Counted from the first letter of the stretch, positions 21,299 to 32,250 are shown. The stretch is 64,000 bases of DNA from Morinoia aosen (GCA_030386875.1 CM059563.1:13038001-13102000), one strand, 5' to 3'. Numbers and translations are program-made. The notes: generated by a model not told the origin, from the sequence alone.

Positions 21299-21407
21299 AA
21301 GGGCGGAAAGATGCATTGAGCTGAATGAATATCCGCTACGTAAGGTGGAGCTGTGCTGCAGTGGCTCTCCGTTGTTCGGTATCGATTGTAACAAGTTCCA
21401 AGACTAG
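21299..21407 (+). CDS. Candidate terminal exon with four cysteines
   Basis: A strong acceptor (ttctgttttttttacag) precedes a GC-richer segment whose frame continues from the 20684-20764 exon and ends at TAG at 21405. The peptide has cysteines spaced C-x13-CC-x8-C within RCIELNEYPLRKVELCC and SGSPLFGIDCNKFQD. Paired cysteines suggest a secreted or extracellular C-terminus. I do not recognise the family. The 84-codon ATG frame at 21615-21869 lies downstream and may be 3' UTR. Confidence 0.45.
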
Positions 21408-22544
21408 CGCGGTGTGAGAAAATTACTGTTCAAAATTTGAGTAAAAATTTCTGTCAACGAGTAAGTTTATGGAATTAAAATTGCGTAAGGTACAACTCGT
21501 GCAGCTAAAAAGTACTGCAAACAATTTGATCTTCATCAGCCTTCAAAGATGTACTTTCCGGGTGACAGTTTTTAGAAACAAATTAGATTACAATGGGATG
21601 ATAAATAATGATCCATGAAAAGCCCACAAACAGTGGTACTAGACAGTTCTAGATCATTTAAAATACAGCGCCCTGCGATGTATAAAAGGGATAAGAAAAA
21701 CCGTCCCATTGATGTAATTACGGTAAATGGAAGAGCAAGCAAGGATACCTCTTATCTGAATCCTCCTTCAGGGGCAAACTGGGGCTCTACTTCAACTCCG
21801 AATAACAGTATGCCGTGTGGTGCTTTCGAATTGGTCACTCGCTATACTAACGCCTTGACTCCTCGTTAACCTTCACAAAATCAGCAACACTTGATGTAGG
21901 TGTCAGTTGTCAGGGTAATTTTTTTTAGTGGACTTTACCTATATTCTCTACCACTCTCGTGAAAAACGTCGGTAAACTGAGTCGTCAATCTCCTGCTCGA
22001 GTGTTCTCGTTTTCATTCTTTATTTTTCACACAGCCGCCCTTCATCTCGTCTAACTGAGCCATTTGCCGTTGTAGAGAGCTGGCCAACCGAGGTACTAAA
22101 AACGCACTCGAGGTGCTTATGAATTTAATTTTTTTGAGTTTTCTGCGATTAACTGCCGTGACTGCGAAAATAGAAGTTAAACCTTAAGGGAATAATTGTA
22201 AAGTGGTGGAAATAAGTTAGACACTTGCTTGCCTTCATAAGGATTTTAATATAATGCTTGTTTGCATAGAATTTTCGTCGGATATTCGTACATATTGTAG
22301 TTTTAAAACTATATCTTCAAATATTTCAGTTTAAAACCAGGCTGTAAGAATTTTGACGCCAAAATTCAAGTTTTGGACAGTGAAATGATTGTAGGGCACT
22401 AAAATGAAGAGGTACTTACAAATGAAAACCACCAAATTGAATTCAAGGATATGTAATTTCATTATTTACGTTTTTAGGTTTGTTTCAACGAGTATTTCCA
22501 TCCAAACACTCCTTATATGCTCTGTCAATCCATTAGATCTTGTC
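21408..22544. other. Intergenic, including an unassigned 84-codon ORF
   Basis: An ATG frame at 21615-21869 is open for 84 codons with basic N-terminal residues. It has no recognisable domain and no splice context, and it may be noncoding 3' flank of the candidate exon upstream. Confidence 0.3.
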
Positions 22545-22768
22545 ATCAAACAGTCGTCAATTTTGATTGATCAGACTTGATAAGGCACTCCACAGATTTT
22601 CGATAGGAATCAGGTTTGGAGATTTGTTGGCCAAACAAGAACTCCAATATTGTAGAAAGTAAAGGTCGTTATTGGTTTTAATGCGCTCACGAAAATTAAA
22701 AATTTTGTTCCCATGAATCACAAAAGGAGAACGTGGCCCTTAGGAGACATTATTCCTACACCGAGCAT
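22545..22768 (-). pseudogene. Tc1/mariner transposase remnant
   Basis: The minus strand reads MLGVGIMSPKGHVLLL, followed after frame damage by SPNLIPIENLWSAL. The second piece matches the SPDLNPIENLW signature that carries the last catalytic residues of Tc1-like DD34E transposases, with D changed to N. Stop codons and shifts make the copy inactive. Ends and terminal repeats were not found. Confidence 0.75.
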
Positions 22769-23150
22769 CGTATTTCAGTTCTGAGACATGTATATCATTC
22801 TGCGTTCATAGAATCGTTTTCAAAAGTTTAAATTAAACAAAGTGTCCAATTGCTCGTTTTCAAAAATTTCAATTAAACAAAAAGGGAGAAATTCCATTAT
22901 CGGGAACACTTCGGAAATAAATTCTGAACGAGACGAGCGTGTGACGGAAGCGGTTTTGAAGTGAAGCAATATTGGACATTCCACATTTTGGTAAGCCTAA
23001 CTAAAGCGCGTGAGATGCATAAATGACTATCGACTAATCCTGAAAGTTGTTGTACACAGAATAATTCAAATGGCTTTCCATTGTGTGAATACGTAATTTA
23101 TAGATTTATATACGAGATAAACCGACTGGAATTATCCGAAAGTTTAATAA
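22769..23150. other. Intergenic, nothing firm
   Basis: The word gttttcaaaa.ttaaattaaacaaa occurs twice near 22815 and 22857, a short duplication. No gene is supported. Confidence 0.35.
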
Positions 23151-23154
23151 TTAA

Positions 23155-23270
23155 AGCTAGGAGACCAGCTGTGATGCAATTAGTTACTAGAATGTCAATC
23201 TTGGTAACTAGATTCCAAATCTTAGTTACTAGGATGTCAATCGGAGTTGCTACGATGCAAATTCAGAGCC
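23155..23270 (+). repeat. Short degenerate repeat, about 27-bp units, four copies
   Basis: Units such as ttagttactagaatgtcaat and gtaactagattccaaatctt follow one another at about 27 bp. This explains the open frame of 101 codons that crosses it. Confidence 0.5.
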
Positions 23271-23379
23271 AACAGCATGTTTGTGTTGCTATGTTCCCAG
23301 GAGATGAAACGTTCGGAATTTATGCTCTTACGTGTCGTACTGAAAAATTATTGTTTACGATTACTGTAGGTGTCAATGA

Positions 23380-23720
23380 AGTTTAGAGCCAAGTTCAGCC
23401 GGCTGCAGTTCGCTGCTGCTCACTCAAGCGTTGCGATCTTTATCTCGTCGGTGTCGAGCGTTTACTGCTAAATTTATCTAGCTAGCGTAATTCATTTTTA
23501 TTTAGAAATTAATTAAATTGCTCCGGGTTCTTATCCGATTTTGGTGTTACACACGCCACTGCGGCGACCCACACCACTTCCCATAAGTAATAAATGCGAT
23601 CTGCCGAAGGCGGCGTCACCATAAAGACCCATAGCGGAGGCCGTAGTCGATGACGTCAGTATTAGATAACATCTAACCGTGTTTGTGTCTGACATGGTTC
23701 GTTAGTTGCGTGGTGTGAGC
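23380..23720. other. GC-richer patch, possible retroelement LTR junction
   Basis: The text ttggtgttacacacgccact followed by gcggcgacccacacc recalls the 3' end of an LTR followed by untranslated leader in gypsy-type elements. No second LTR, primer site or gag/pol was found, so the reading is weak. Confidence 0.25.
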
Positions 23721-23979
23721 GGCCCGAAGCTGTTCCAATTCAGTGTAGCAGTATCTTTGTTAAAAATAGAATGAAACATAGTAGTACAATTGTAGCGTTA
23801 TGAATCAATTCATGTTCCTACTGAAGTAAATGCACTTTATTTTCTTGTAGCATATACTAAGCATATTATTTTAACAGGAACTAGCTTTTGCCTGCCAGTT
23901 AGTAACACGGGATCGTATAATTGAAATTTTTGAGGAAACAGAAATTTCGTTTGAGATATCTGACCTTGGCTGTTCTTCG

Positions 23980-24290
23980 AGCACCAAAACTCGCAACTTG
24001 TTCCAACAAACTGCTTCCATGTTGTACTCGGCCCTGATTCTACTTCTTAAAACTTGCTCTGCTACGCGAAATTTCTTTGCTACTCGAATTGGTTTTTCTA
24101 TGCTAATCTTGTTTGACTCGTCACTTTTCAATAACTTGAAGTTGGTTTTGCGACTCGAAACTGATTTTGCGATTTGGAATACAGTGTTGCCACTCGAAAC
24201 TGGTTTTGCGATTCGAAAGTGATACCAAGACTCGAAAGGGATTTCAAGTCTCAAATTTAATTTTACAGCTCGAAACTGGTTGAATGCCTG
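23980..24290 (+). repeat. Degenerate actcgaaactggttttgcg repeat
   Basis: Diverged copies of tttgcgactcgaaactggt recur about ten times at 20-30 bp spacing. The 127-codon minus frame across it is a consequence of the repeat. Confidence 0.55.
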
Positions 24291-24605
24291 TGATATTATT
24301 CTATTCCTCTAACCTGGTTTGCAGATTCTTGCTTTGCTTAACGACATGAAATAGATTAAATGTTCATGGGCATGTTACCGCCAAACGACAGCAAAACATT
24401 GAAACTAATGTCTGTGTACACAAATGTTCGTTAACACGGTCTGCGTACGCATTCAGTGAAACCTGTATTTTAATACAATGACCGAAGGGTTGACACGTTT
24501 TTTAGATTTGGTTTAATTGTCGCAAAGTTGGCTTCCGCTGGTACATGTATTTCTCAGCGTGTTTATCTCCTCGTTTTCAGAGATTTTCACCTTTCAGGTA
24601 AAAAT

Positions 24606-24729
24606 ATGCTATCTATCAGCTTCGTTATTTTGCTCACGCTGATGAGCTCAGCGATGGCCTCCACGGAGACGGAGACGGAGGTGCTGGAAGATGACTGGAT
24701 CTCCAAGCAACACGCCGCCAACCATTCCA
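24606..24729 (+). CDS. DUF1397 gene exon 1 (signal peptide)
   Basis: Holds the start codon, the 19-residue signal peptide and an acidic linker. It ends in phase 1 at the donor CCA|GTGAGG. Acceptor-like tcgttttcag and cacctttcag just upstream hint at a 5'-UTR intron. Confidence 0.7.
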
Positions 24730-27700
24730 GTGAGGAGAGCGGCACGTAGCGCACGGGGAGTTAAGCTTCAGTCTTTTAGTTCACCGAGAGCAAAACGTGC
24801 GCATGATGCCATGGAGATCCTAATTTTAAAAGTTCTACAGTAAAACAGGATTTATTTTTGGTATGCTGTAGTAGCGTTACAAATTGGTTGCCAAAACTAT
24901 AATTTATCGTAAAACAAATCCACCAAGAATGTGTGGGGAATTTGCTCATAAGGTGTCGTTAAGGGAAGAATGAGTCAGCGGTAATCATGCCGTGATACTC
25001 TCACGTAAATAACTAGTAAAATGCTTGGCGGAATTTTGTGTAGACGGTCATTTGCAAACATTTTTCTGTATCTTTTTCTAGCATGATTCTCCTCAAAACT
25101 CATTGGTCTCCACTTTTGCGATTGAAATTACAGGTTTACTTCCCGTCAGAACTACAGCTTGTACTGCCCCATTCTTTCAAATAGGTTTAGATAAATAAAT
25201 CTCATCGACTAACAGCCAGTCGCTTGTCCTATCCTGGACCGATTCTACTTGGCTCGTCTACTCTCTGGTTAGAATATCGAATTTTGTGTTAACTGATCCC
25301 ATTAATATATCACACTGATTTTCATATTTTATCAACAGCTAAACACTAACTGATGCGAGGTAATTAATCCTTGATAACGGAAGTACGCGGTAATTAACCC
25401 ACAGTTAACCCATTAGGTGATACCCACTAACTGCCAGATTTCTTCATATATTTCGAAAGGAGAAATCTTAAGCAATTTTACAATTTTATGTCCGTTTCAT
25501 TTACCAACTAGTCCATGCACGATTATGATATTAATTAGTTCGAGGCTCCCTAACCGCAACAAGATCTATCTCAAGAGAATGCCTTCGATTTCTATAGAAA
25601 AAACATACCTAACTCCAGTCCCACCGATAATTTTTGAGCAATTTTCCTTCAATTCATGCAATATTGAGCCACGGATACGTTATTTTCTTCGGTGCCCCAG
25701 ACCACGAGGACCACGAGTATGTGATGATGGTGAGTGGGGAGCTGGTGGAGGCCATGCTGCGGCGCAGGGGCCTGACCGGCTTCGAGCGCACCATCGTCAG
25801 CGCGTGCGGCGGCGGCCGCAGGAGTATAGTGAGTCGGGTGCTGGGTGGCGGTGTAGTAGGGGAGAGGTGCGGTGGTGTGGTAGAGTTATGAGAGAGTTGT
25901 GGTTGAGTTATGATGAAGGTGTGGTTGAGTTATGATGAAAGATTTGATAGAAATGGGTGTGTAGAGTTAATATAGAGGTGTGGTTCACTGAGCTGTGTTG
26001 CCAGAGTCGCTGCAGCCCTTGTAGAGAGCTGTAATAGACAAGGCTGAGGTTAGGGCTGCAATTCACAGAACTGTGCTAGACAGAAGCACGATAGACAAAG
26101 CTGGGATCAAGAGCGCATGCATACCCTGTGTCGACCTCGGACGCGATGGAATGTCTACACTTGTCGAGGTGCGAGAGAAGGGAATATACACCCTGTGGGA
26201 GAGGGGATGTCTCCTGTTTTTCCTCAGACAGCTCACTTCAGAGGAATTTTCATTCCTCAATAGCTGTAGAGAGATCATCCGGGCAGGGGAATGAAATCAC
26301 TAAGCTGGGGAATGCTAAGTTAGTGGGATTACAAGGGTATCGTGTGTAAGTTTGGCATTAAGTTTGACTAAGGAGAAACTGAATTGCACATTCAATGCGG
26401 GAGTTTTGACACCAAACCAACTACCAGAGACGCTTAAATTAAATTAAATTTTCCTAGTGCAGCAAATTTTCCTCGATTTCACTCTATGCTCAAGAAAATT
26501 CTTTAAGACTCCTTGTGCGGGTCTTTATTTCGGAGTAGGTTAGATAATTATAGAAATTCTTCCACTCTTCTTGTTTACCAGGGCCAGAACTTCTCTAGCA
26601 TGCCTGTATTCATTTGTCTGACCTTGAACAAGAATTTAGTGATGCATATATAGGTCTCATGATTTTCATTCGGAAGTATTGTGTCCAGGCGTACTTCTCC
26701 GGACTAGCGCAATGCTTACGTGACAGCAAGACAGAGCTGCCGGCCATCGTCGAGCGCTTCGCGCTGGCCGAGCCGAACGTCTCCGTCCGCAATCTGATCA
26801 TCGTGTCCACCTGCTGCGGGTGAGGACGCGGGTCTGAGAAGTGCAGAACGTGTTGTTGAAATGAAGTCTCAAAGCCTGTCTCTGGTTAAACTTTGGGTTT
26901 TGAAATCGTTCAGAGTTGCCGAACGCGTCATTGTGAGGAGTGGGTATGCACCTTCAAAATGCAGAATGTTTTGCTGCGATGAAATCGATGGGCGACACAG
27001 ATTAAACCTTGCATTTTGAAATATTTTGTAGCTGTCGATGGGTCATCGTATCCATATGCTATGGGTGAGGGTATGGGCCCGGGATAAGCAGAGTATTTTA
27101 TTGCATTGAAGTCTATGGGTAAATTTGTTTAAACGTAGGTATTTTAATTTGTTTATTTATGTCAGAGCAGCGGCGTATGACCCTGCTCTACCCGGTTCCC
27201 ATTTGTCCCCTTGGGTTATGTAAGTAGTCGAGTTTTCTCTTCATGCATTATCGAGCCCATGTTTAAGTTTTGGACTCATGTCTAAGGTGTGAACCCATAT
27301 CTCGGAAAAGTCCACATTTACTCGGCTTTATGAATAATAATTTAAGAGAAAATACCGCAATATTTCGTTCATGAGCCTAAAAATTTCGTCGCCACAGGGT
27401 TAGGGTATACTTTTTACCTACATTTCCAGTCTAAGTGAGCCCTCATGAACGCAAGGTTTGCTCTCAGGGTGCTGGAGAAGGCGACGGCCTGCAAGGAGAA
27501 GCTGAGCGAGAACCTGCAGGAGTGTCCTGAGCATCCCGGCACTCTCGAGATCATGAACGCCATACACCGCACTCTCATCCAGCACTACTGCGCGCACGAC
27601 GGCAGGGAGTTCATGAGTAAGATAAGATGCTCTCTGTCTTATCCCTTTACGGACTACTTTGTTTAGATCCTGCAATACCTTGGATATCATCAATGCCATC

Positions 27701-30700
27701 AATAGATATGAGTAGATGCGATTATGGGTCGCTAGCGCACTTTCAGTAGTTTTAAAGGCTTTCTTTGTTTTCTCTACTGGAGTGTTCGTAAGTCCCATGT
27801 CTTCAAACTCTCCGAGCCAAAATGCGGCTTACGTAATTTTTTACCTTGTAAGTAATAGCATTTTGAGAAGAAGTCGGGACGTAACCCATAGTACTTTTTG
27901 GTAAATTAACTTCTTTCCAATTCGTTAATATCACGAGCAATATTATCGGGACAACGTCTGGAACTTTTGTAGAGTGTAGGGATTGGTCAACTTAATTAAT
28001 CCCCTTCTAGAGATCTACAATCTAAGCTCCAGTCCCAAGCTCCGTTACCAGCTAAAACATTCCCAAGCCTTACGAAACATTTAACACCTTACATGCTCGC
28101 CGAATCTGCTGTGGGCTGAAATCTCGGTTGGTTGGCAGGAGTGCTGCGCGACGTGTCGGTGGACTGCGCGCGGCGCGTCATGAAGGCGATCACGGAGTGC
28201 TGGGGCAAGGCAGGCCTCGACTACAACGACATCACCAGCGTCCTCAGGCGGCTCACCAAGCGGGAGATGCTCTGCCAGTAAGTCTTCGTGGACGTCAGTG
28301 AGTCTTGCTGGATGTTAGTAAGTCTTGCTGGATGTTAGTAAGTCTTGCTGGATGTTAGCAAGTCTTGCTGGATGTTAGCAAGTCTTGCTGGATGTTAGCA
28401 AGTCTTGCTGGATGTTAGCAAGTCTTGCTGGATGTTAGCAAGTCTTGCTGGATGTTAGCAAGTCTTGCTGGATGTTAGCAAGTCTTGCTGGATGCTAGTA
28501 AGTCTTGCTGGATGTTAGTAAGTCTTGCTGGACGTCATTGAGTCTTGCTGGACGTCATTGAGTCTTGCTGGACGTCATTGAGTCTTGCTGGGGGTCGGTA
28601 AGTCTTGCTCGGCGTCAGTAAGTCTTGATCGGCGTCAGTAAGTCTTACTGGGCGTCAGTAAGTCTTGCTGGGCATTAGCAAGTCTTGCTGGCCGTCAGTA
28701 AGTCTTGCAAGGTGGGCGTCAGTAAGTCTTGCAAGGTGAGCGTCAGTAAGTCTTGCAAGGTGGACGTCAGTAAGTCTTGCAAGGTGGACGTCAGTAAGTC
28801 TTGCAAGGTGGACGTCAGTAAGTCTTGCAAGGTGGACGTCAGTAAGTCTTGCAAGGTGGACGTCAGTAAGTCTTGCAAGGTGGACGTCAGTAAGTCTTGC
28901 AAGGTGGACGTCAGTAAGTCTTGCAAGGTGGACGTCAGTAAGTCTTGCAAGGTGGACGTCAGTAAGTCTTGCAAGGTGGACGTCAGTAAGTCTTGCCCGG
29001 TGGACGTCAGTAAGTCTTGCACGGTGGACGTCAGTAAGTCTTGCACGGTGGACGTCAGTAAGTCTTGCACGGTGGACGTCAGTAAGTCTTGCACGGTGGA
29101 CGTCAGTAAGTCTTGCACGGTGGACGTCAGTAAGTCTTGCACGGTGGACGTCAGTAAGTCTTGCACGGTGGACGTCAGTAAGTCTTGCACGGAGGACGTC
29201 AGTAAGTCTTGCACGGTGGACGTCAGTAAGTCTTGCACGGTGGACGTCAGTAAGTCTTGCACGGTGGACGTCAGTAAGTCTTGCACGGTGGACGTCAGTA
29301 AGTCTTGCACGGTGGACGTCAGTAAGTCTTGCACGGTGGACGTCAGTAAGTCTTGCACGGTGGACGTCAGTAAGTCTTGCACGGTGGACGTCAGTAAGTC
29401 TTGCACGGTGGACGTCAGTAAGTCTTGCACGGTGGACGTCAGTAAGTCTTGCACGGTGGACGTCAGTAAGTCTTGCACGGTGGACGTCAGTAAGTCTTGC
29501 AAGGTGGACGTCAGTAAGTCTTGCAAGGTGGACGTCAGTAAGTCTTGCAAGGTGGACGTCAGTAAGTCTTGCAAGGTGGACGTCAGTAAGTCTTGCAAGG
29601 TGGACGTCAGTAAGTCTTGCAAGGTGGACGTCAGTAAGTCTTGCAAGGTGGACGTCAGTAAGTCTTGCAAGGTGGACGTCAGTAAGTCTTGCAAGGTGGA
29701 CGTCAGTAAGTCTTGCAAGGTGGACGTCAGTAAGTCTTGCAAGGTGGACGTCAGTAAGTCTTGCAAGGTGGACGTCAGTAAGTCTTGCAAGGTGGACGTC
29801 AGTAAGTCTTGCAAGGTGGACGTCAGTAAGTCTTGCAAGGTGGACGTCAGTAAGTCTTGCAAGGTGGACGCCAGTAAGTCTTGGTGGACGTTGGCTAGCC
29901 TTGCTGGACGTTGGCTAGCCTTGCTGGACGTTGGCTAGCCTTGCTGGACGTTGGCTAGCCTTGCCTGACGTTGGCTAGCCTTGCTGGACGTTGGCTAGCC
30001 TTGCTGGACGTTGGCTAGCCTTGCTGGACGTTGGCTAGCCTTGCTGGACGTTGGCTAGCCTTGCTGGACGTTGGCTAGCCTTGCTGGACGTTGGCTAGCC
30101 TTGCTTGACGTTGGCTAGCCTTGCTTGACGTTGGCTAGCCTTGCTGGACGTTGGCTAGCCTTGCTGGACGTTGGCTAGCCTTGCTGGACGTTGGCTAGCC
30201 TTGCTGGACGTTGGCTAGCCTTGCTGGACGTTGGCTAGCCTTGCTGGACGTTGGCTAGCCTTGCTGGACGTTGGCTAGCCTTGCTTGATGTTGGCTAGCC
30301 TTGCTGGACGTTGGCTAGCCTTGCTGGACGTTGGCTAGCCTTGCTGGACGTTGGCTAGCCTTGCTGGACGTTGGCTAGCCTTGCTGGACGTTGGCTAGCC
30401 TTGCTGGACGTTGGCTAGCCTTGCTGGACGTTGGCTAGCCTTGCTGGACGTTGGCTAGCCTTGCTGGACGTTGGCTAGCCTTGCTGGACGTTGGCTAGCC
30501 TTGCTGGACGTTGGCTAGCCTTGCTGGACGTTGGCTAGCCTTGCTGGACGTTGGCTAGCCTTGCTGGACGTTGGCTAGCCTTGCTGGACGTTGGCTAGCC
30601 TTGCTGGACGTTGGCTAGCCTTGCTGGACGTTGGCTAGCCTCGATGGACGTTGGCTAGCCTCGATGGACGTTGGCTAGCCTCGATGGACGTTGGCTAGCC

Positions 30701-31475
30701 TCGATGGGCGTTGGCTAGCCTCGATGGGCGTTGGCTAGCCTCGATGGGTGTTGGCTAGCCTCGATGGGTGTTGGCTAGCCTCGATGGGTGTTGGCTAGCC
30801 TCGATGGGTGTTGGCTAGCCTCGATGGGTGTTGGCTAGCCTCGATGGGCGTTGGCTAGCCTCGATGGACGTTGGCTAGCCTCGATGGACGTTGGCTAGCC
30901 TCGATGGACGTTGGCTAGCCTCGATGGACGTTGGCTAGCCTCGATGGACGTTGGCTAGCCTCGATGGACGTTGGCTAGCCTCGATGGACGTTGGCTAGCC
31001 TCGATGGACGTTGGCTAGCCTCGATGGACGTTGGCTAGCCTCGATGGACGTTGGCTAGCCTCGATGGACGTTGGCTAGCCTCGATGGACGTTGGCTAGCC
31101 TCGATGGACGTTGGCTAGCCTCGATGGACGTTGGCTAGCCTCGATGGACGTTGGCTAGCCTCGATGGACGTTGGCTAGCCTCGATGGACGTTGGCTAGCC
31201 TCGATGGACGTTGGCTAGCCTCGATGGACGTTGGCTAGCCTCGATGGACGTTGGCTAGCCTCGATGGACGTTGGCTAGCCTCGTTGAAAACCTTGATTTC
31301 AGTAGTCACAATACACGTTAAAGCAAAAACATCATTTAATATATAGCAATGAATTCATCAAGTTTCTATGCATTATACTGAAAAATTGAAAGATATTGAA
31401 CAATAAAATGCACATTCTCAATAAGAATAGTTGAAAATGTTTTTCAAATATTACTAAATAATCTCACATACAGTA

Positions 31476-31510
<35 letters not shown>

Positions 31511-32250
31511 AAATTCTAAGGGAGGTTTACTTTTTTCCAATTAATGGAATCACAAAAAGAAAGTTAACTTCTTTGTGATCTGTGATCCATTCTGTTTGTT
31601 ATTGAGCGTTTGAATATATTATTCACCTGTTGCAAAAGAACTTTTCTGTTTATTATTTTTGATGTGCTTTGTGAATTAGCTTACCGCATTTATTGGCGGG
31701 GAATTGTGCGATATGTCTTTCGTTAATTCCTTTTAACGGAGGCTTATTATGGAGACAATTGAAAAATCTTTAGTTTAATAAAATGATTGACTGAGGAATT
31801 GTTCTAAATAGTTGACAGTAAGCACCACTGGCTTATAATAAATCAAGACGATGATTTCGATCAGAATTTTCAATTAAAAGATTTGTGTAATTATTACAGT
31901 TTATTCTCTGCCAGATGTTGAACAGGCTCGTGTAAATTTTGTTGTCTTTATTTACTCCTTAATCTACTTTCTTGTTTGAAAGATACGTTCTTTCATGTAA
32001 AAAGGCAAAAAATGACACAGAAAATAACTTCTGACTGTTGCATGCCCTACTGAGAGACCTGGAATTAAAATTACTTTGTTTCACCAGGCAGATGGTGGGC
32101 ACCCAGAAGTGCCTGGCCGAGTTCTTCAGCCAGTCCGAGGTGTGCCGCGGAGACTTGGCCGACATGGTCATCAACAAGACCGCCATCGTCTTGAACGAAG
32201 TCTCGTGTGCCGCCTACGGTGAAGAGGGCAAGCATCTGCGGGGACTCTAA
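24606..32250 (+). CDS. DUF1397 family secreted glycoprotein (27 kDa hemolymph glycoprotein-like), six exons
   Basis: Six exons (24606-24729, 25701-25828, 26689-26819, 27468-27616, 28139-28277, 32088-32250) join in perfect phase to 834 bases, encoding 277 residues plus stop. All introns are GT-AG. Residues 1-19 form a signal peptide (MLSISFVILLTLMSSAMAS), so the product is secreted. The mature chain has 13 cysteines, including runs C-x10-C (136/147), C-x21-C, C-x17-C (169/187), C-x10-C (187/198) and C-x8-C (223/232). This order, the CxHDG-like CAHDGREF motif and the length match what I know of insect 27 kDa hemolymph glycoproteins (Pfam DUF1397), whose function is poorly defined. Three N-glycosylation sequons (N39, N114, N253) agree with a glycoprotein. 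An upstream frame from 24528 opens at TTG only, so the ATG at 24606 is chosen. The last intron carries a 3-kb tandem array. The family call rests on spacing rather than on a search. Confidence 0.8.
25701..25828 (+). CDS. DUF1397 gene exon 2
   Basis: The acceptor ggtgccccag is followed by phase-1 continuation into HEDHEYVMMVSGELVEAML. Holds the first conserved cysteine (C77) and ends in phase 0 at ATA|GTGAGT. Confidence 0.75.
26689..26819 (+). CDS. DUF1397 gene exon 3
   Basis: The acceptor gtgtccag joins in phase 0 to AYFSGLAQCLRDSK. Ends after the CC pair (C126, C127) in phase 2 at CGG|GTGAGG. Confidence 0.8.
27468..27616 (+). CDS. DUF1397 gene exon 4
   Basis: The acceptor tttgctctcag precedes VLEKATACKEKLSENLQEC. 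Holds the C-x10-C pair and the CAHDG motif and ends in phase 1 at ATGA|GTAAGA. Confidence 0.8.
28139..28277 (+). CDS. DUF1397 gene exon 5
   Basis: The acceptor gttggcag precedes VLRDVSVDCARRVMKAITEC. Ends in phase 2 at CCA|GTAAGT. This donor is the first unit of the tandem array that follows. Reading past it would meet TAA at once. Confidence 0.8.
28278..28697 (+). repeat. Splice-donor-derived array, block 1: 21 units of 20 bp
   Basis: Units begin exactly at the exon 5 junction. The first is gtaagtcttcgtggacgtca and later ones are mostly gtaagtcttgctggatgtta. Of 21 unit heads I count nine GTAAGT (including the real donor), one GTGAGT, eight GCAAGT and three TTGAGT. Confidence 0.95.
28698..29873 (+). 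repeat. Splice-donor-derived array, block 2: 49 units of 24 bp
   Basis: The 20-bp unit gained four bases after gtaagtcttgc. The inserted tetramer area reads aagg-type in the outer units and acgg-type in about 20 central units, with single ccgg and variant copies. Every unit begins GTAAGT. Since 24 is divisible by three, long frames open on both strands (VDVSKSCK-type on plus, TLQDLLTS-type on minus). They lie inside the intron and are not considered genes. Confidence 0.95.
29874..31290 (+). repeat. Array block 3: about 70 units of 20 bp
   Basis: The unit ttgctggacgttggctagcc is the same 20-mer with gtaagt changed to gctagc, so it no longer looks like a donor. About 38 units carry ttgctgg and the following 32 carry tcgatgg, with a few tcgatgggtg variants. 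The array ends near 31290. Confidence 0.95.
31480..31509 (+). repeat. (GT)n microsatellite
   Basis: An uninterrupted tg run of about 30 bases inside the last intron of the DUF1397 gene. Confidence 0.95.
32088..32250 (+). CDS. DUF1397 gene exon 6 (terminal)
   Basis: The acceptor ctttgtttcaccag follows a 3.8-kb intron. Encodes QMVGTQKCLAEFFSQSEVC and the last cysteine C264, the sequon NKT, and ends at TAA. Confidence 0.8.

Noticed and set aside
23871..24254. 127-codon minus ORF
   Set aside because: It crosses the degenerate ctcgaaactgg repeat, which explains its openness and low complexity.
24528..24605. N-terminal extension of the DUF1397 product
   Set aside because: The extended frame opens with TTG and would bury the signal peptide; the ATG at 24606 gives a proper one.
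28278..31290. CRISPR array
   Set aside because: The repeats are contiguous with no spacers, lie in a eukaryotic intron and have no cas genes nearby.
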